From positions 922,001 through 986,000 of the forward strand of contig JAUJPC010000001.1 in assembly GCA_030447305.1 (NCBI GenBank): DNA of 64,000 bases. Reading direction: 5' to 3'. Positions within the stretch are counted from its first letter, which is position 1, and every line of letters begins with the position of its first letter. Under the pieces are notes generated by a model. The model was not told the DNA's origin. It saw nothing but the letters and a program-made list of their open reading frames with translations, and did no database searches. The translations under genes and the position numbers were made by a program. Of the stretch, positions 25,087 through 34,420 are shown one piece after another. This DNA is from Actinomycetota bacterium. GTDB lineage: Bacteria > Actinomycetota > CADDZG01 > JAHWKV01.

Positions 25087-25160
25087 TCGGGACGGCCGGA
25101 TTTGAACCGACGACCTTCCGGCCCCCAGCCGGATGCGCTACCAAACTACGCTACGTCCCG
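25087..25160 (-). tRNA. tRNA-Pro (GGG)
   Basis: A 74-base cloverleaf on the minus strand. The acceptor stem CGGGACG pairs with CGTCCCG, the anticodon stem TCCGG/CCGGA encloses the loop CTGGGGG (anticodon GGG), and the T-arm GTCGG-TTCAAAT-CCGGC is standard. The discriminator base is A and CCA is not encoded. Confidence 0.95.
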
Positions 25161-25189
25161 AAGCTTCGATTCTAGCTGAACCAAGGGCT

Positions 25190-26533
25190 CTACCGGGTGC
25201 GTTCCTCGCGGACCCTTTCCCTGATGACCAACCGCAGGGGGTTGCCGCTGAAATCGAACTCCTCACGCAGACGCCGCTCGAGAAATCGCTGCCACGACAC
25301 AGCCAGGGAGCCGCTGGTGAAGAGGACGAAAGTGGGTGGCGCCGTCTCCGCCTGTGTCGCGTAGAGGACCTTGTTGTGCCGTCCCCCGATGCCGGGGGGA
25401 GGTGCCTTCTGCTGCGCCTCATGCACCAGGTCGTTGAGGAGTGAGGTGGGCACCCTGCGGACTCGAGCCTCGAGCACCTTGTCGATCTGCGGAAAGATCT
25501 TCCCTACGCCCCGGCGGGTCAGTGCGGACGTCCGGATCAGGGTCGCGTAATCCACGAACTGCAGGCGGTCCTCCACCGTCCGTTCGGTGATCTTCGCCAT
25601 CTCGGGCTCGTCGATGAGGTCCCACTTGTTCAGGGCGATGATGCACCCGACCCCGGCATCGGCCACCTGGCGGGCGATCCTCTGGTCCTGTGCGGTGGCG
25701 CCCTCCCCCGCATCGATGACGAGGATCGCCAGATCCGATCGGCCTATCGCCTGCCGGGTTCGGCTGGCGCTGTAGATCTCCACTTCGTGCGTTTTGGCCC
25801 GCCGGCGAATGCCGGCTGTGTCGACGAACCGGTATCGTTTGCCCTGCACCTCGATCAGGCTGTCCACCGAGTCCCTCGTGGTGCCGGGCTCGTCGTGAAC
25901 GATGCTCCTCTCCTCGCCGATCAGGCGGTTGAAGAGGGCGGACTTGCCCACGTTGGGCCTTCCGACGATGGCGATGCAGGCGATCTCCTCACCTTCTTCG
26001 ACCTCGGCCGGCTCGGGCAGCAGCTCGTACACCCGGTCCAGCAGATCTCCGGTGCCTCGTCCGTGGAGCGCGGAGACCGGCATCGGCTCGCCCAGGCCCA
26101 GGCTCCACAGATCGGCGATTCCCTGCTCCTGGTTGCGGTTCTCGACCTTGTTGGCCACCACGATGAGAGGCGCCTTCACCCTGCGGAGGCGCTTGACCAG
26201 GGCCAGCTCGTCGGCGGTTGCGCCGGCCTGTCCGTCGACAACGAAAAGGACCAGATCGGCGGTCTCCACTGCATCGAGCGCCGCCGAGGCGACCTTTCCG
26301 GTGATCGTTCGGGTGGCGTCGGCCCCGAGAGCCTCCTCCATGAGACCGCCCGTGTCGTTCAGCGTGAACCGGCGGCCCCGCCACTCCGCCTCTACGCTCA
26401 GCCGGTCGCGGGTGAGCCCTGCCATTGGCCCGACGATGGAGTCGCTTCGCTGCGCCAGCCGGTTGACCAGAGTGGACTTGCCGACGTTGGGACGGCCCAC
26501 CACCGCCACCTTCGGCAGGTTGGGTTCGGTCAC
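25190..26533 (-). CDS. der: Ribosome-associated GTPase Der (EngA)
   Basis: A 447-residue protein with two GTPase domains in tandem and a KH-like C-terminal domain, needed for 50S subunit assembly. The first G1 loop is GRPNVGKSTLVN with DTGG as G3 and NKVE as G4. The second G1 is GRPNVGKSALFN with DTAG and NKWD. The KH-like end includes PLRLVIRERVREE. The GTG start overlaps the cmk stop (GTGA). The order aroA-cmk-der is common in bacteria. Confidence 0.97.
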   Translation of the reverse strand: MTEPNLPKVAVVGRPNVGKSTLVNRLAQRSDSIVGPMAGLTRDRLSVEAEWRGRRFTLNDTGGLMEEALGADATRTITGKVASAALDAVETADLVLFVVDGQAGATADELALVKRLRRVKAPLIVVANKVENRNQEQGIADLWSLGLGEPMPVSALHGRGTGDLLDRVYELLPEPAEVEEGEEIACIAIVGRPNVGKSALFNRLIGEERSIVHDEPGTTRDSVDSLIEVQGKRYRFVDTAGIRRRAKTHEVEIYSASRTRQAIGRSDLAILVIDAGEGATAQDQRIARQVADAGVGCIIALNKWDLIDEPEMAKITERTVEDRLQFVDYATLIRTSALTRRGVGKIFPQIDKVLEARVRRVPTSLLNDLVHEAQQKAPPPGIGGRHNKVLYATQAETAPPTFVLFTSGSLAVSWQRFLERRLREEFDFSGNPLRLVIRERVREERTR

Positions 26534-27174
26534 GGCTCAAGCCTCTCCCTCATTGCTTTTAGAACACTTTCCACCACTTCGTCGATGGAGAGATCGGTTG
26601 TGTCGATCACCACGGCGTCCTCGGCCGGTCGCAGAGGCGAATACCGGCGGGTCATGTCCCGGGTGTCCCGGCTTGACACCTCCTGCAGAGCTTCCGACTC
26701 CGTCGCCCCCCTCTGGGCCGACCGCCGGTGCGCCCTCCGCTCCTCGCTTGCCGTCAGGTAGACCTTGAGGTCGGCATCCGGCAGGACGACCGTCCCGATG
26801 TCCCTGCCCTCCACGACCGCACCGCCGGGAGCCCGGTGGACCACCCTGCGCTGCCGGTCGACCATCCAGGTGCGCACCGCCTGGTGCTCGGCTACCCGGG
26901 AAGAGGCGGCGGTGACCTCCGGCGTGCGGATCAGGCCTTCAACGTCCTCACCGTCGAGCAGAACATGCCCGTTGCCCAGGGAGATGTCGGTCTCCGCCAG
27001 CACCGAAGCCACACCTGCTTCGTCCTCCGGCGGCAAATCGCTTCGCAGCAGTTTCAGGGCCAGAGCCCGGTACATCGCGCCGGTGTCCACGTGGCTGATG
27101 GCGAGCCGGTCCGCCACTGCAGCAGCGATTGTGCTCTTGCCCGATCCGGCGGGGCCGTCCACGGCGATGATCAT
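26530..27174 (-). CDS. cmk: Cytidylate kinase
   Basis: Cmk phosphorylates CMP and dCMP. This 214-residue protein begins MIIAVDGPAGSGKSTIAAAV (P-loop) and contains the NMP-binding blocks VDTGAMYRALALKLL and VVEGRDIGTVVLPDADLKVY and the lid ASEERRAHRRSAQ. ATG at 27172-27174 overlaps the aroA stop (ATGA) and matches the family N-terminus. Confidence 0.96.
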   Translation of the reverse strand: MIIAVDGPAGSGKSTIAAAVADRLAISHVDTGAMYRALALKLLRSDLPPEDEAGVASVLAETDISLGNGHVLLDGEDVEGLIRTPEVTAASSRVAEHQAVRTWMVDRQRRVVHRAPGGAVVEGRDIGTVVLPDADLKVYLTASEERRAHRRSAQRGATESEALQEVSSRDTRDMTRRYSPLRPAEDAVVIDTTDLSIDEVVESVLKAMRERLEP

Positions 27175-28454
27175 CCGGCCACCTTCTCCAGGTCCTGAAG
27201 AAACTGCGGGTACGATACCGCGGCCGCCTCCCAACCCCGAACAGTGACGCGGTCGCGGGCGATCAACGCCGCCACTGCGAAAGTCATGGCCATACGGTGG
27301 TCCCCTGCAGCATCGACCACTCCACCCGTCAGGGGCGCCGGGCCCTCGATCACCAGCCCGTCGTGCCGGTCCTCCACCTTGGCGCCCAAAGTTCTCAACC
27401 CCTCGGCCAGGACTGCTACCCGGTCGGTCTCCTTTACCCGCAGCTCCGAGGCGTCACGGATCACGGTGACCCCCTCCGCCTGGGTGGCAGCCAGAGCGAC
27501 CAGGGGCAGCTCGTCCACGGCTCTCGGAATCAGCGACCCGGCAATCTCCACTGCCTTCAGCTGCCTCGAACGTGCCGCAACGAATCCAACCGGCTCGGGT
27601 TGCTCACCGGTCGGGGAGATCTCCAGATCTGCTCCCATCGCTCCCAATATTTCGAGTATCCCCAGGCGCCTCGGGTTCAGCCCCACCCCCTCGATCCTCA
27701 CGGAGCCCCCTGGAACGAGAATGGCGGCGACCAGCCAAAACGCCGCCGAGGAGAGGTCGCCCGGCAGGTCCAGCTCGAAGCCGGGGTGGCTAAACAGCTG
27801 GTCACCGCCGGTGATGCTTGCCCTACCGCTTCCTCGCTCGACGCGGCATCCCAGCCATGCGAGCAGCCGCTCGGTATGGTCTCGCGAAGGGGCCGGCTCC
27901 TCCACTGTTGTCGTGCCGTCCGCCTGCATGCCGGCCAGAAGGATCGCCGACTTGACCTGCGCGCTGGGCACAGGGCTCCGGTACGAAATTGGGCTCAGTG
28001 CCCCTCCTTGCACGGTAAGGGGCGGCAGGCCGCGTTCGGCGGTCTCCACTGAGGCTCCCATCATCCGCAGCGGCTCGGCCACCCGTCGCATGGGCCGGCG
28101 GGACAGGGAGGCGTCGCCCGTGAGGGTGAACGTGCCGGGGCGGCCGGCCAGAGCTCCGGACAGCAAGCGCATGGTGGTGCCGGAGTTGCCGCAGTACAGT
28201 CTGGCCTCGCGCGGAACATTCCAGCCGGTGCCCCGGACAACCAGAGCGTCGGTTCCCTCCTCGGTGATCCGGGCGCCCAGCAGCTCCATGCAGCGCCGGG
28301 TTGACAACAGGTCCTCGCCGGAGATGGGTCCGGAGAGGCGGCTGGTCCCTCCTGCCATCCCTGCCAGGAGCAACGAGCGATGGGCTATCGACTTGTCGGC
28401 CGGCATCCGAAGGATTCCGGAGATCCGGTCGACGGGGGTGAAGGCATGGTCCAT
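27171..28454 (-). CDS. aroA: 3-phosphoshikimate 1-carboxyvinyltransferase (EPSP synthase)
   Basis: The sixth step of the shikimate pathway: shikimate 3-phosphate plus PEP to EPSP. At 427 residues it has the normal size, with the PEP-site motif LYCGNSGTTMRLLSG, the N-terminal DKSIAHRSLLLA, and RDASELRVKETDRVAVLAEG near the C-terminus. It is followed by cmk (ATGA) and preceded by tyrA and aroH, making a small aromatic amino acid cluster. Confidence 0.97.
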   Translation of the reverse strand: MDHAFTPVDRISGILRMPADKSIAHRSLLLAGMAGGTSRLSGPISGEDLLSTRRCMELLGARITEEGTDALVVRGTGWNVPREARLYCGNSGTTMRLLSGALAGRPGTFTLTGDASLSRRPMRRVAEPLRMMGASVETAERGLPPLTVQGGALSPISYRSPVPSAQVKSAILLAGMQADGTTTVEEPAPSRDHTERLLAWLGCRVERGSGRASITGGDQLFSHPGFELDLPGDLSSAAFWLVAAILVPGGSVRIEGVGLNPRRLGILEILGAMGADLEISPTGEQPEPVGFVAARSRQLKAVEIAGSLIPRAVDELPLVALAATQAEGVTVIRDASELRVKETDRVAVLAEGLRTLGAKVEDRHDGLVIEGPAPLTGGVVDAAGDHRMAMTFAVAALIARDRVTVRGWEAAAVSYPQFLQDLEKVAG

Positions 28455-28466
28455 CGGATTGTCCGC

Positions 28467-29582
28467 CTACGCGAGCTCGGTGCCGTAGCCCTTTTTCTGC
28501 AGGGCTTCTGTGGTGGTGCGGGCGTCGCTTCCGCCGCGAACCGTCAAGTGGATCACCCCGCGCCCGCCCTCGGCCGAGTGCACGATGTTCAGGTCTTCTA
28601 TGTTGACACCCGCCTCGCCCACCGTGGTCGTCACCTCGGCGAGGACCCCCGGGCGGTCGGGAACCGGGATGAGCACCTCCACCAGATCAAAGGGCTGCAG
28701 GCCGGGCTTGCCGGGCAGGTCGTGCCGGGCCTTCCGTGCCTCGGAGAGCATGCTCCTCAACTTGTACCAGTCACCGTGATCCAGGGCATCCGCGGCTTCA
28801 CCCAGGGTCTGTTGAAACCGGCGAACGAGCGCGGCCAGCGCCGGCTGGTTCTCCTGAACTATGTCGACCCATAGGTCGGGGGAGCTGGCGGCTATGCGGG
28901 TCATGTCCCGAAAGCCTCCGGCGGTCAGCAGGGGAAGGCCCTCCTCCGCGCTGGCGACGTCGGCAGCAAATCCCATCAGCGTGCTCGAAAGCAGCTGTGG
29001 CAGGTGGCTGGACAGCGCCAGCGCCTCGTCGTGCCTGCTGGGATCCAGCGCCAGGACGCGGGCGCCCAGTCCGGTGAGGAAGCGCATGAGCCGGCCGTAC
29101 GCCTCAGACGAGGTGGCCCGGGTCGGGGTCAGGATCCAAAGGCATCCGTCGTAGAGGTCGTCCGCCGCAGCTTCGATCCCCTCCTTTTCGGAGCCGGCCA
29201 TGGGGTGCCCGCCGATGAAGTGCACCGAGTCCGGCACGATCCGGGTAATGGCCTCCACGACGCCCCCTTTGGTGCTGCCCACATCCGTCACCACGCATCC
29301 CGGAGGCAGAAACGGAGCAACATCGGCGAAGACGGCGGCTATCGAACGCACGGGGGTGGCCAGCACGACTAGGTCCGCCTCGGACACGGCGCCTGCCAGC
29401 GATTGTCCCCCCTCGGTGATCGCCTTGCGCTCCAGGGCCCGGCTTACGGAGTGCCGGTCGAGGTCGAAGCCGATCACCCGCTGGGCCAGCCCGCCTTCGA
29501 TCGCGGACATTCCGAGCGAACCGCCCATGAGTCCCAGCCCCACGATGGCCAAGGTTTGGATCTCAGAGTTTCGTTCGGCCAT
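28467..29582 (-). CDS. tyrA: Prephenate dehydrogenase with C-terminal ACT domain
   Basis: A 371-residue enzyme of tyrosine synthesis. It has an N-terminal NAD(P) Rossmann fold (IVGLGLMGGSLGMSAIEG), prephenate-binding GGHPMAGSEKEGIEAA, and a helical dimerisation domain. A C-terminal ACT domain (VLIPVPDRPGVLAEVTTTVG, VNIEDLNIVHS) is probably for feedback inhibition. I used the ATG at 29580-29582, which has AGG seven bases upstream. It follows aroH on the same strand. Confidence 0.94.
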   Translation of the reverse strand: MAERNSEIQTLAIVGLGLMGGSLGMSAIEGGLAQRVIGFDLDRHSVSRALERKAITEGGQSLAGAVSEADLVVLATPVRSIAAVFADVAPFLPPGCVVTDVGSTKGGVVEAITRIVPDSVHFIGGHPMAGSEKEGIEAAADDLYDGCLWILTPTRATSSEAYGRLMRFLTGLGARVLALDPSRHDEALALSSHLPQLLSSTLMGFAADVASAEEGLPLLTAGGFRDMTRIAASSPDLWVDIVQENQPALAALVRRFQQTLGEAADALDHGDWYKLRSMLSEARKARHDLPGKPGLQPFDLVEVLIPVPDRPGVLAEVTTTVGEAGVNIEDLNIVHSAEGGRGVIHLTVRGGSDARTTTEALQKKGYGTELA

Positions 29583-29589
29583 CAAGAAC

Positions 29590-29955
29590 CTACTGGGGGA
29601 GATCGGTGCGGAGCGGCTGAGCGTCCCTGAGGTACACGTGCCGGAGTGCGGAATGATCCTTCACCGTATAAATATGCATCAGTACTCGGATCACTCGGGG
29701 GATCGCCCCCTTCACGTTGATCTCGGTCGCACACAGAAGCGGTATGTCGGAGATGCCGATCGACCTCGCAGCTGCAGCGGGGAACTCGGAGGTCAAGTCC
29801 GGAGTCGCCGTGAAGATGATCGTAACAAGGTCGTCCCGGGCCACCTCGTTGCGCTTCATCATCGTCTCGAGCAGCTCCGCCGTTGCCTGCAAAACCTCCT
29901 CAGAGGTGTCCTCGGCGACCGTGGTCGCTCCGCGCAGGCCCCTTAACCTCGACAT
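29590..29955 (-). CDS. aroH: Chorismate mutase, AroH type
   Basis: A 121-residue monofunctional chorismate mutase of the Bacillus AroH class, converting chorismate to prephenate. Family blocks are RLRGLRGATTVAEDTSEEV, FTATPDLTSEFPAAAAR and PRVIRVLMHIY. The invariant Arg in LRGATT and the TATPDL region form the active site. It lies just upstream of tyrA, which uses its product. Confidence 0.94.
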   Translation of the reverse strand: MSRLRGLRGATTVAEDTSEEVLQATAELLETMMKRNEVARDDLVTIIFTATPDLTSEFPAAAARSIGISDIPLLCATEINVKGAIPRVIRVLMHIYTVKDHSALRHVYLRDAQPLRTDLPQ

Positions 29956-29990
29956 TTGATCCGACCCCTCCCAGGGCCCCGGGCCTCCGG

Positions 29991-31046
29991 TCAGAGGCCC
30001 ACTTCACGATACAGGGCATCCACCTCACCCTGAGTCAGGTTCCGGTACGTTCCGGACGCCATCCGGCCCAGCTTGAGGGGCCCCATTCCGGTCCTCACCA
30101 ACCGCAGCACCGGGCGGTCCACGGCCTCCAGCAGGCGGCGCACCAGGTGTGTCGGGCCCTCGTGGACCTCAAGCTGGACAACGGTTCGATTGCCGCCCGG
30201 ACCTTTTCGGGCGCCCAAAACCTTAACCGAGTCGGCCACGAACGGCTCCGAGCCCCCGAGGTCGACTCCCGTGTCGGTGAGCTTACGGAGCACTCCCTTG
30301 CCCACAGTGCCGGCGACCTCGGCCACGTAGGTCTTGGTGACCTCGAACGAGGGGTGCGTAAGGCGGTGAGTTAGCTCGCCGTCGTTGGTGAGGAGCAGCA
30401 GACCCTCGGTCCCAATGTCCAACCTGCCAACCGGGAAGACCCGATCGTGGACGCCGACGATGTCAAGGACAGTGGTTCGGCCCTCGGGATCCTTGGAGGT
30501 GGTGATCACTCCCGCCGGCTTGTTCAGCATGAGGTAGCGCTTCTCGGGATCGAGTTGGACCCGGCGACCGTCCACCTCCACCCGGTCCTCCGCCGGGTCG
30601 ATACGCTGGCCGAACTCGGCCAAACGTCCGTTGATCACCACCCGACCCTGGCGGATCATCTCCTCGGCCGCTCGCCGGGAGGCGATGCCGGCTTCGGAGA
30701 GCACCTTTTGGACACGGATGCCCTCCCGGAAACTCTCCTGCTGGCCGGCCGAGGATGGCGGCTTGCACGCCGTCGTCCGACCACGGGATCCGGCAGGAGG
30801 GGAACCACCGGCAGTCGATTTCCCACGGCCCGGCAGGCGGGTCTGCGAGCCCGAGGTCCAGAAAGCACCGGAAGAGGCGCCCCCCACCGATCCCGGGCGG
30901 ACTTTCGGGATCCCCGGCTGGGAGGCGGGAGGCCTGCTGCGGCCCGCACCCGCCGGGCGCGATTCCGTCGAGGAAGCCCGCTTGGCAGGCGCCGGCCTTC
31001 CGGGTGGGGACTTGCCCGAACTACGGGGGGAACCTGGAGGATTCAC
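29991..31046 (-). CDS. rluB: Ribosomal large-subunit pseudouridine synthase RluB-like with disordered N-terminal extension
   Basis: A 351-residue pseudouridine synthase of the RsuA/RluB family. The catalytic domain has the Asp in PVGRLDIGTEGLLLLTNDG, preceded by an S4 RNA-binding domain (IRVQKVLSEAGIASRRAAEE). The first 105 residues are rich in Pro, Gly, Ser and Arg and appear disordered. Start is GTG at 31044-31046. It follows scpB, as in many Gram-positive genomes. Confidence 0.93.
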   Translation of the reverse strand: MNPPGSPRSSGKSPPGRPAPAKRASSTESRPAGAGRSRPPASQPGIPKVRPGSVGGASSGAFWTSGSQTRLPGRGKSTAGGSPPAGSRGRTTACKPPSSAGQQESFREGIRVQKVLSEAGIASRRAAEEMIRQGRVVINGRLAEFGQRIDPAEDRVEVDGRRVQLDPEKRYLMLNKPAGVITTSKDPEGRTTVLDIVGVHDRVFPVGRLDIGTEGLLLLTNDGELTHRLTHPSFEVTKTYVAEVAGTVGKGVLRKLTDTGVDLGGSEPFVADSVKVLGARKGPGGNRTVVQLEVHEGPTHLVRRLLEAVDRPVLRLVRTGMGPLKLGRMASGTYRNLTQGEVDALYREVGL

Positions 31047-31055
31047 TCCCTCAGA

Positions 31056-31625
31056 CTACAGACCCGGGCCCAGTCCGGACTCCATTCTCTCGACCTCCTT
31101 GCTGCTCGGCATGAAATCGGCCAGGGAGGGAAGCTCCGACAGCGCGTTCAGTCCCATCTGCTCCAAGAACACCTGGGAGGTGCCGTAGAGAATCGCCTGC
31201 CCGGGCCCCTGATCCCGGCCGACTTCCTCGACCACTCCCCGGGAGACGAGCGTCCGCAGCACTCCATCGCTGGAGACTCCCCTGATCTCTGCCAGCTGAC
31301 CGCGGGAGATAGGCTGGCGGTAGGCCACTATTGCTAGGGTCTCGAGCGCCGCCTGGCTGAGACGCCCGTGTCGCTGCTCCCCCACGAATCGCTCCAGGTA
31401 AGGGGCGGATTCCGGGGAGGTGGCAAGCCGCCATCCGCCGGCCACCGAACGCAGGACGATTCCACGGCCCTCCTCTTCCAGGCTCGCCTGCAACGATCGG
31501 AGGAGATCCCCTATCCGGTGGGCCGGCAGCTCAAACAGGACGGCAAGATCTGCCGTTGGCACGGGCTCATCGGCAATGAACAGCACAGCCTCCAGATGCC
31601 GCAGCACGGCGGACCGGTCCTTCAT
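31056..31625 (-). CDS. scpB: Segregation and condensation protein B
   Basis: A 189-residue winged-helix partner of ScpA in the SMC condensin complex. Blocks seen are LEAVLFIADEPVPTADLAVL, SQAALETLAIVAYRQPISRG and ILYGTSQVFLEQMGLNALSE. The ATG shares one base with the scpA stop (TGATG), so translation is likely coupled. Confidence 0.95.
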   Translation of the reverse strand: MKDRSAVLRHLEAVLFIADEPVPTADLAVLFELPAHRIGDLLRSLQASLEEEGRGIVLRSVAGGWRLATSPESAPYLERFVGEQRHGRLSQAALETLAIVAYRQPISRGQLAEIRGVSSDGVLRTLVSRGVVEEVGRDQGPGQAILYGTSQVFLEQMGLNALSELPSLADFMPSSKEVERMESGLGPGL

Positions 31626-32368
31626 CAGGCGGCGCCGTGAGGGGGAGGCGTCCAGCTGATTGCGATCTCACCGAACGGAGCGTCCTGCCGGACGTCGACC
31701 GTGTGGGTCTTGAACAGCTCGAGAACGGCGAGCATCGCCATCACCACCTCAAGCCGGCTCTGAGCAGAGCTGCAGAGCTGCCGGAAGGAGCTGAGCTGCT
31801 GTGTTTTCATTCGGGATTTCAGCTGCACGACCATCTCCCCGAGGCTCACCGTCACAGGGGTGATGTGCGACGTGTCGACCGGCGGCTGATCCCGCGGCGT
31901 AAGGGCGCGTCCCGCGCCACGGGCAAGGTTTTCCACCGTCAGGCCACGAAGGAGATCGGGAGCCGATGGGGCCAGCTCCTCCGGAAGCTCGGCACAGCGG
32001 GGATGGAAGCCGGCGTTGTCGGCCAGCCGGGCTCCGAGTCGAATGGCGGCCTGCTTGAATGTGGCATACACCACCAGGCGGTGCAGCAGCCGGTCCCGTT
32101 CCTCCAGCAGCAGCTTTAGCTCCGGATCGACCGTTGAGCGGCTCGGCAACAACTTGAGAGACTTGAGCTCGAGCAAGGTCGCTGCGAGAACGAGAAAGCT
32201 CGACGCCGTCTCCAGGTCAACCTCTCCGAGGGGAGCGGTCGCCCTGAGGTATTCGTCGGTCACGTCGGCGATGCAGACGTCCGCCACATTCACCCGCTCG
32301 TTGGAGATGAGGTGTAGCAGCAGGTCAAGGGGACCCTCGAAGACGTCGAGCTTTACCGCAAAGGTCAT
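31625..32368 (-). CDS. scpA: Segregation and condensation protein A
   Basis: A 247-residue kleisin that bridges SMC heads. The N-terminal signature VFEGPLDLLLHLISNERVNV and the middle blocks SSFLVLAATLLELKSLKLLP and RLVVYATFKQAAIRL are typical. The C-terminal winged helix (VMAMLAVLELFKTHTVDVRQ) contacts SMC. It forms an operon with scpB and rluB. Confidence 0.96.
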   Translation of the reverse strand: MTFAVKLDVFEGPLDLLLHLISNERVNVADVCIADVTDEYLRATAPLGEVDLETASSFLVLAATLLELKSLKLLPSRSTVDPELKLLLEERDRLLHRLVVYATFKQAAIRLGARLADNAGFHPRCAELPEELAPSAPDLLRGLTVENLARGAGRALTPRDQPPVDTSHITPVTVSLGEMVVQLKSRMKTQQLSSFRQLCSSAQSRLEVVMAMLAVLELFKTHTVDVRQDAPFGEIAISWTPPPHGAA

Positions 32369-32427
32369 GCTCTCAACAATAGCCAGCCGTGAGGGCTGCC
32401 GGCGGGTTTCCGACCGCTGAGTCTTTC

Positions 32428-33420
32428 TTACGACCGGCGAAGACCTATGCGTTCCCGAACACTCTGCATCGTCTGGTGGGCGACCTCCTTGGCGCGGGCG
32501 GCTCCGGAATCAAGGACCTTGTCCAGCTGGCCGGGATCGTCCAGGATCTCGAGATATCTGCTGCGGAAGGGGCCCAGGAAGTCGATTAGGGCCTCGGACA
32601 GCCCCATTTTGAAATCTCCGTAACCTTTGTCCTCATACTCCCGCTCAATTGCGGCCACCGGCCGATCGGTTACAGCGGCGTAGATGGTCAGCAAGTTGGT
32701 GATCGCGGGCTTGTCGGAGCCGGCCGTGACCTCCCGGCCCGAATCTGTCACCGCCCGGGCGATCTTGCGGCGCACCACCTCCGGCGGGTCGTTCATCCAG
32801 ATCAGGTTGTTCGGCCGGTCCGAGCTCTTGTCCATCTTGCGGGTCGGGTCGTCCAGGGCCATGATCCGGGCGCCCTCCGCCGGGATGTACGGCTCTGGGA
32901 CCGGAAAGGTCTCGCCGAAGTCCCGGTTGAACCGCTCGGCGATGTTGCGCATCAGCTCCAGGTGCTGGCGCTGGTCGTCGCCAACGGGGACCAGCTCCCC
33001 ACGGTAGGCCAGCACATCGGCCGCCATCAGGACCGGGTACATGTAGAGGCCGGTTCCTATGGAGTCACGCTCGAGGTTGCGGCTTTTGTCCTTGAACTGC
33101 GTCATGCGGCTGAGCTCGCCCATGCGGGAGACGCAGGTGAGAATCCAGGACAGCTCCGTATGCTCGGCGACCTCGGACTGAAGGAAAAGAACCGAACGCT
33201 CGGGGTCGATGCCGGAAGCGATCAGACTGGCTGCCGTCTGCCGGGAACGCTGGCCGAGCAGCTTGGGGTCCCACGGGACGGTGAGGCTGTGCAGGTCCAC
33301 CACGCAAAAGAAGCACTCGTGCTGGTCCTGAAGCGCCACCCACTGTCTGAATGCGCCGATGTAGTTGCCCAGATGCGGAACCTCGGCTGTAGGCTGTACT
33401 CCCGAAAAGACTCGTGCCAT
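32428..33420 (-). CDS. trpS: Tryptophanyl-tRNA synthetase
   Basis: A 330-residue class I synthetase that charges tRNA-Trp. The HIGH-like motif is in TAEVPHLGNYIGAF, and the KMSKS loop reads RKMDKSSD, a common variant in TrpRS. DDQRQHLELMRNIAERFN is the tryptophan-site block. ATG at 33418-33420 matches the family start; open frame upstream is not conserved. No T-box leader can be seen in the 136 bases before it. Confidence 0.96.
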   Translation of the reverse strand: MARVFSGVQPTAEVPHLGNYIGAFRQWVALQDQHECFFCVVDLHSLTVPWDPKLLGQRSRQTAASLIASGIDPERSVLFLQSEVAEHTELSWILTCVSRMGELSRMTQFKDKSRNLERDSIGTGLYMYPVLMAADVLAYRGELVPVGDDQRQHLELMRNIAERFNRDFGETFPVPEPYIPAEGARIMALDDPTRKMDKSSDRPNNLIWMNDPPEVVRRKIARAVTDSGREVTAGSDKPAITNLLTIYAAVTDRPVAAIEREYEDKGYGDFKMGLSEALIDFLGPFRSRYLEILDDPGQLDKVLDSGAARAKEVAHQTMQSVRERIGLRRS

Positions 33421-33556
33421 TTCCCAACTTCCCTTTTCAAAGCCGGCCTGCGGCCTGCGGCCCTTGTTTTCAAAGTCGTGGCTGCGGCTTCCCCGCCGGT
33501 AGAGCCCCAATCTCGGCCGCGGCCCTGCTTAGGCGATGCCCTTATGCTTAGGTTAA

Positions 33557-34198
33557 GTGCTTCGCTATCTCTTTAGTAACCCGCCCGACATCGCCGGGTT
33601 TCTATTACTTTCCGTGGCTTTCATCGTGGCCCTGTCGCTGCATGAGTACGGGCACGCGCTCTCGGCCAACCTCCAGGGCGACCCGACCGCCAAACTGGCC
33701 GGGCGGCTCACCATCAATCCTAAGTCGCACCTCGATCCGGTAGGGACGTTCATGCTCGTGATGGTCGGCTTCGGCTGGGGCAAACCGGTCCCCTTCGCGC
33801 CGAACAAGCTGAGAAGTCAGCGCTGGGGGGCCGCCCTCGTGGGCGCCGCCGGGCCTCTGGTCAACGTGGTGCTTGCCTTGTTGAGCGCAGCAGTGTTTCT
33901 GGCGATGTTTCGAGGCGGCGGCTTTGAGGGCGCCGACGAGCTCCTCGGCCGTTTCTTGGTCATCAGCGTTCAGCTCAACGTAACTCTCGCTCTGTTCAAC
34001 CTGCTTCCGATACCTCCGCTGGACGGGTCGAGGATCCTCAGCGCACTGTTGCCGCCGAACAAACAGCACATTGTCTTCTTCCTGGACAAGTGGGGGTTCG
34101 TGATCCTTCTGCTGGTGGCGTTCATCCTCTTCCCCCGCCTTGCTCCGCCGGTCATCGGAGCCGCAACTCGACTGGTCTTCTCCTTGGTGGGCGCCTGA
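33557..34198 (+). CDS. Site-2 protease family membrane metalloprotease (M50)
   Basis: A 213-residue polytopic intramembrane protease. The zinc motif is HEYGH in ALSLHEYGHALSANL, and the third ligand lies in LFNLLPIPPLDGSRILSAL. About six hydrophobic segments are present. The compact size without PDZ or CBS domains matches the YwhC-like group; its substrate is unknown. GTG at 33557 has AGG about four bases upstream. Divergent from trpS. Confidence 0.9.
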   Translation: MLRYLFSNPPDIAGFLLLSVAFIVALSLHEYGHALSANLQGDPTAKLAGRLTINPKSHLDPVGTFMLVMVGFGWGKPVPFAPNKLRSQRWGAALVGAAGPLVNVVLALLSAAVFLAMFRGGGFEGADELLGRFLVISVQLNVTLALFNLLPIPPLDGSRILSALLPPNKQHIVFFLDKWGFVILLLVAFILFPRLAPPVIGAATRLVFSLVGA

Positions 34199-34390
34199 TA
34201 GCCTCTGCGGCCATTCAGCTCGCTGAGTGAGACCAAATAGCGACATGTGGACAAATCACCAAAATGCTCCGGCGTCTTGTCTATTCGGCGCCACTCAACC
34301 AAAACTTGAGGGTTTGGCAACCTTAAGGTTCGCATTAAGCTTTAGAGTCACCCCGACCCTCGGAGGAGGTCAGTAACACGACAAAGTCCC

Positions 34391-34400
34391 TTGTCGACAA
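34391..34400. promoter_or_regulatory. TTGTCGACAA palindrome, 3' side of the parA operon
   Basis: A perfect 10-base palindrome about 20 bases past the end of the putative ParA partner gene. The same 10-mer occurs at 35920-35929 upstream of parA, and I found no other exact copy in the window. A possible centromere-like or operator site. Confidence 0.45.
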
Positions 34401-34420
34401 AGAGACTTGAAACCAAGTCG

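Noticed and set aside
33436..33510. Short repeated CGGCCTGCGG units between trpS and the M50 gene
   Set aside because: Only two to three imperfect copies in a GC-rich stretch, no consistent period and no predicted structure of interest.
33421..33556. T-box leader for trpS
   Set aside because: No T-box sequence or specifier hairpin can be found in the short region before trpS.
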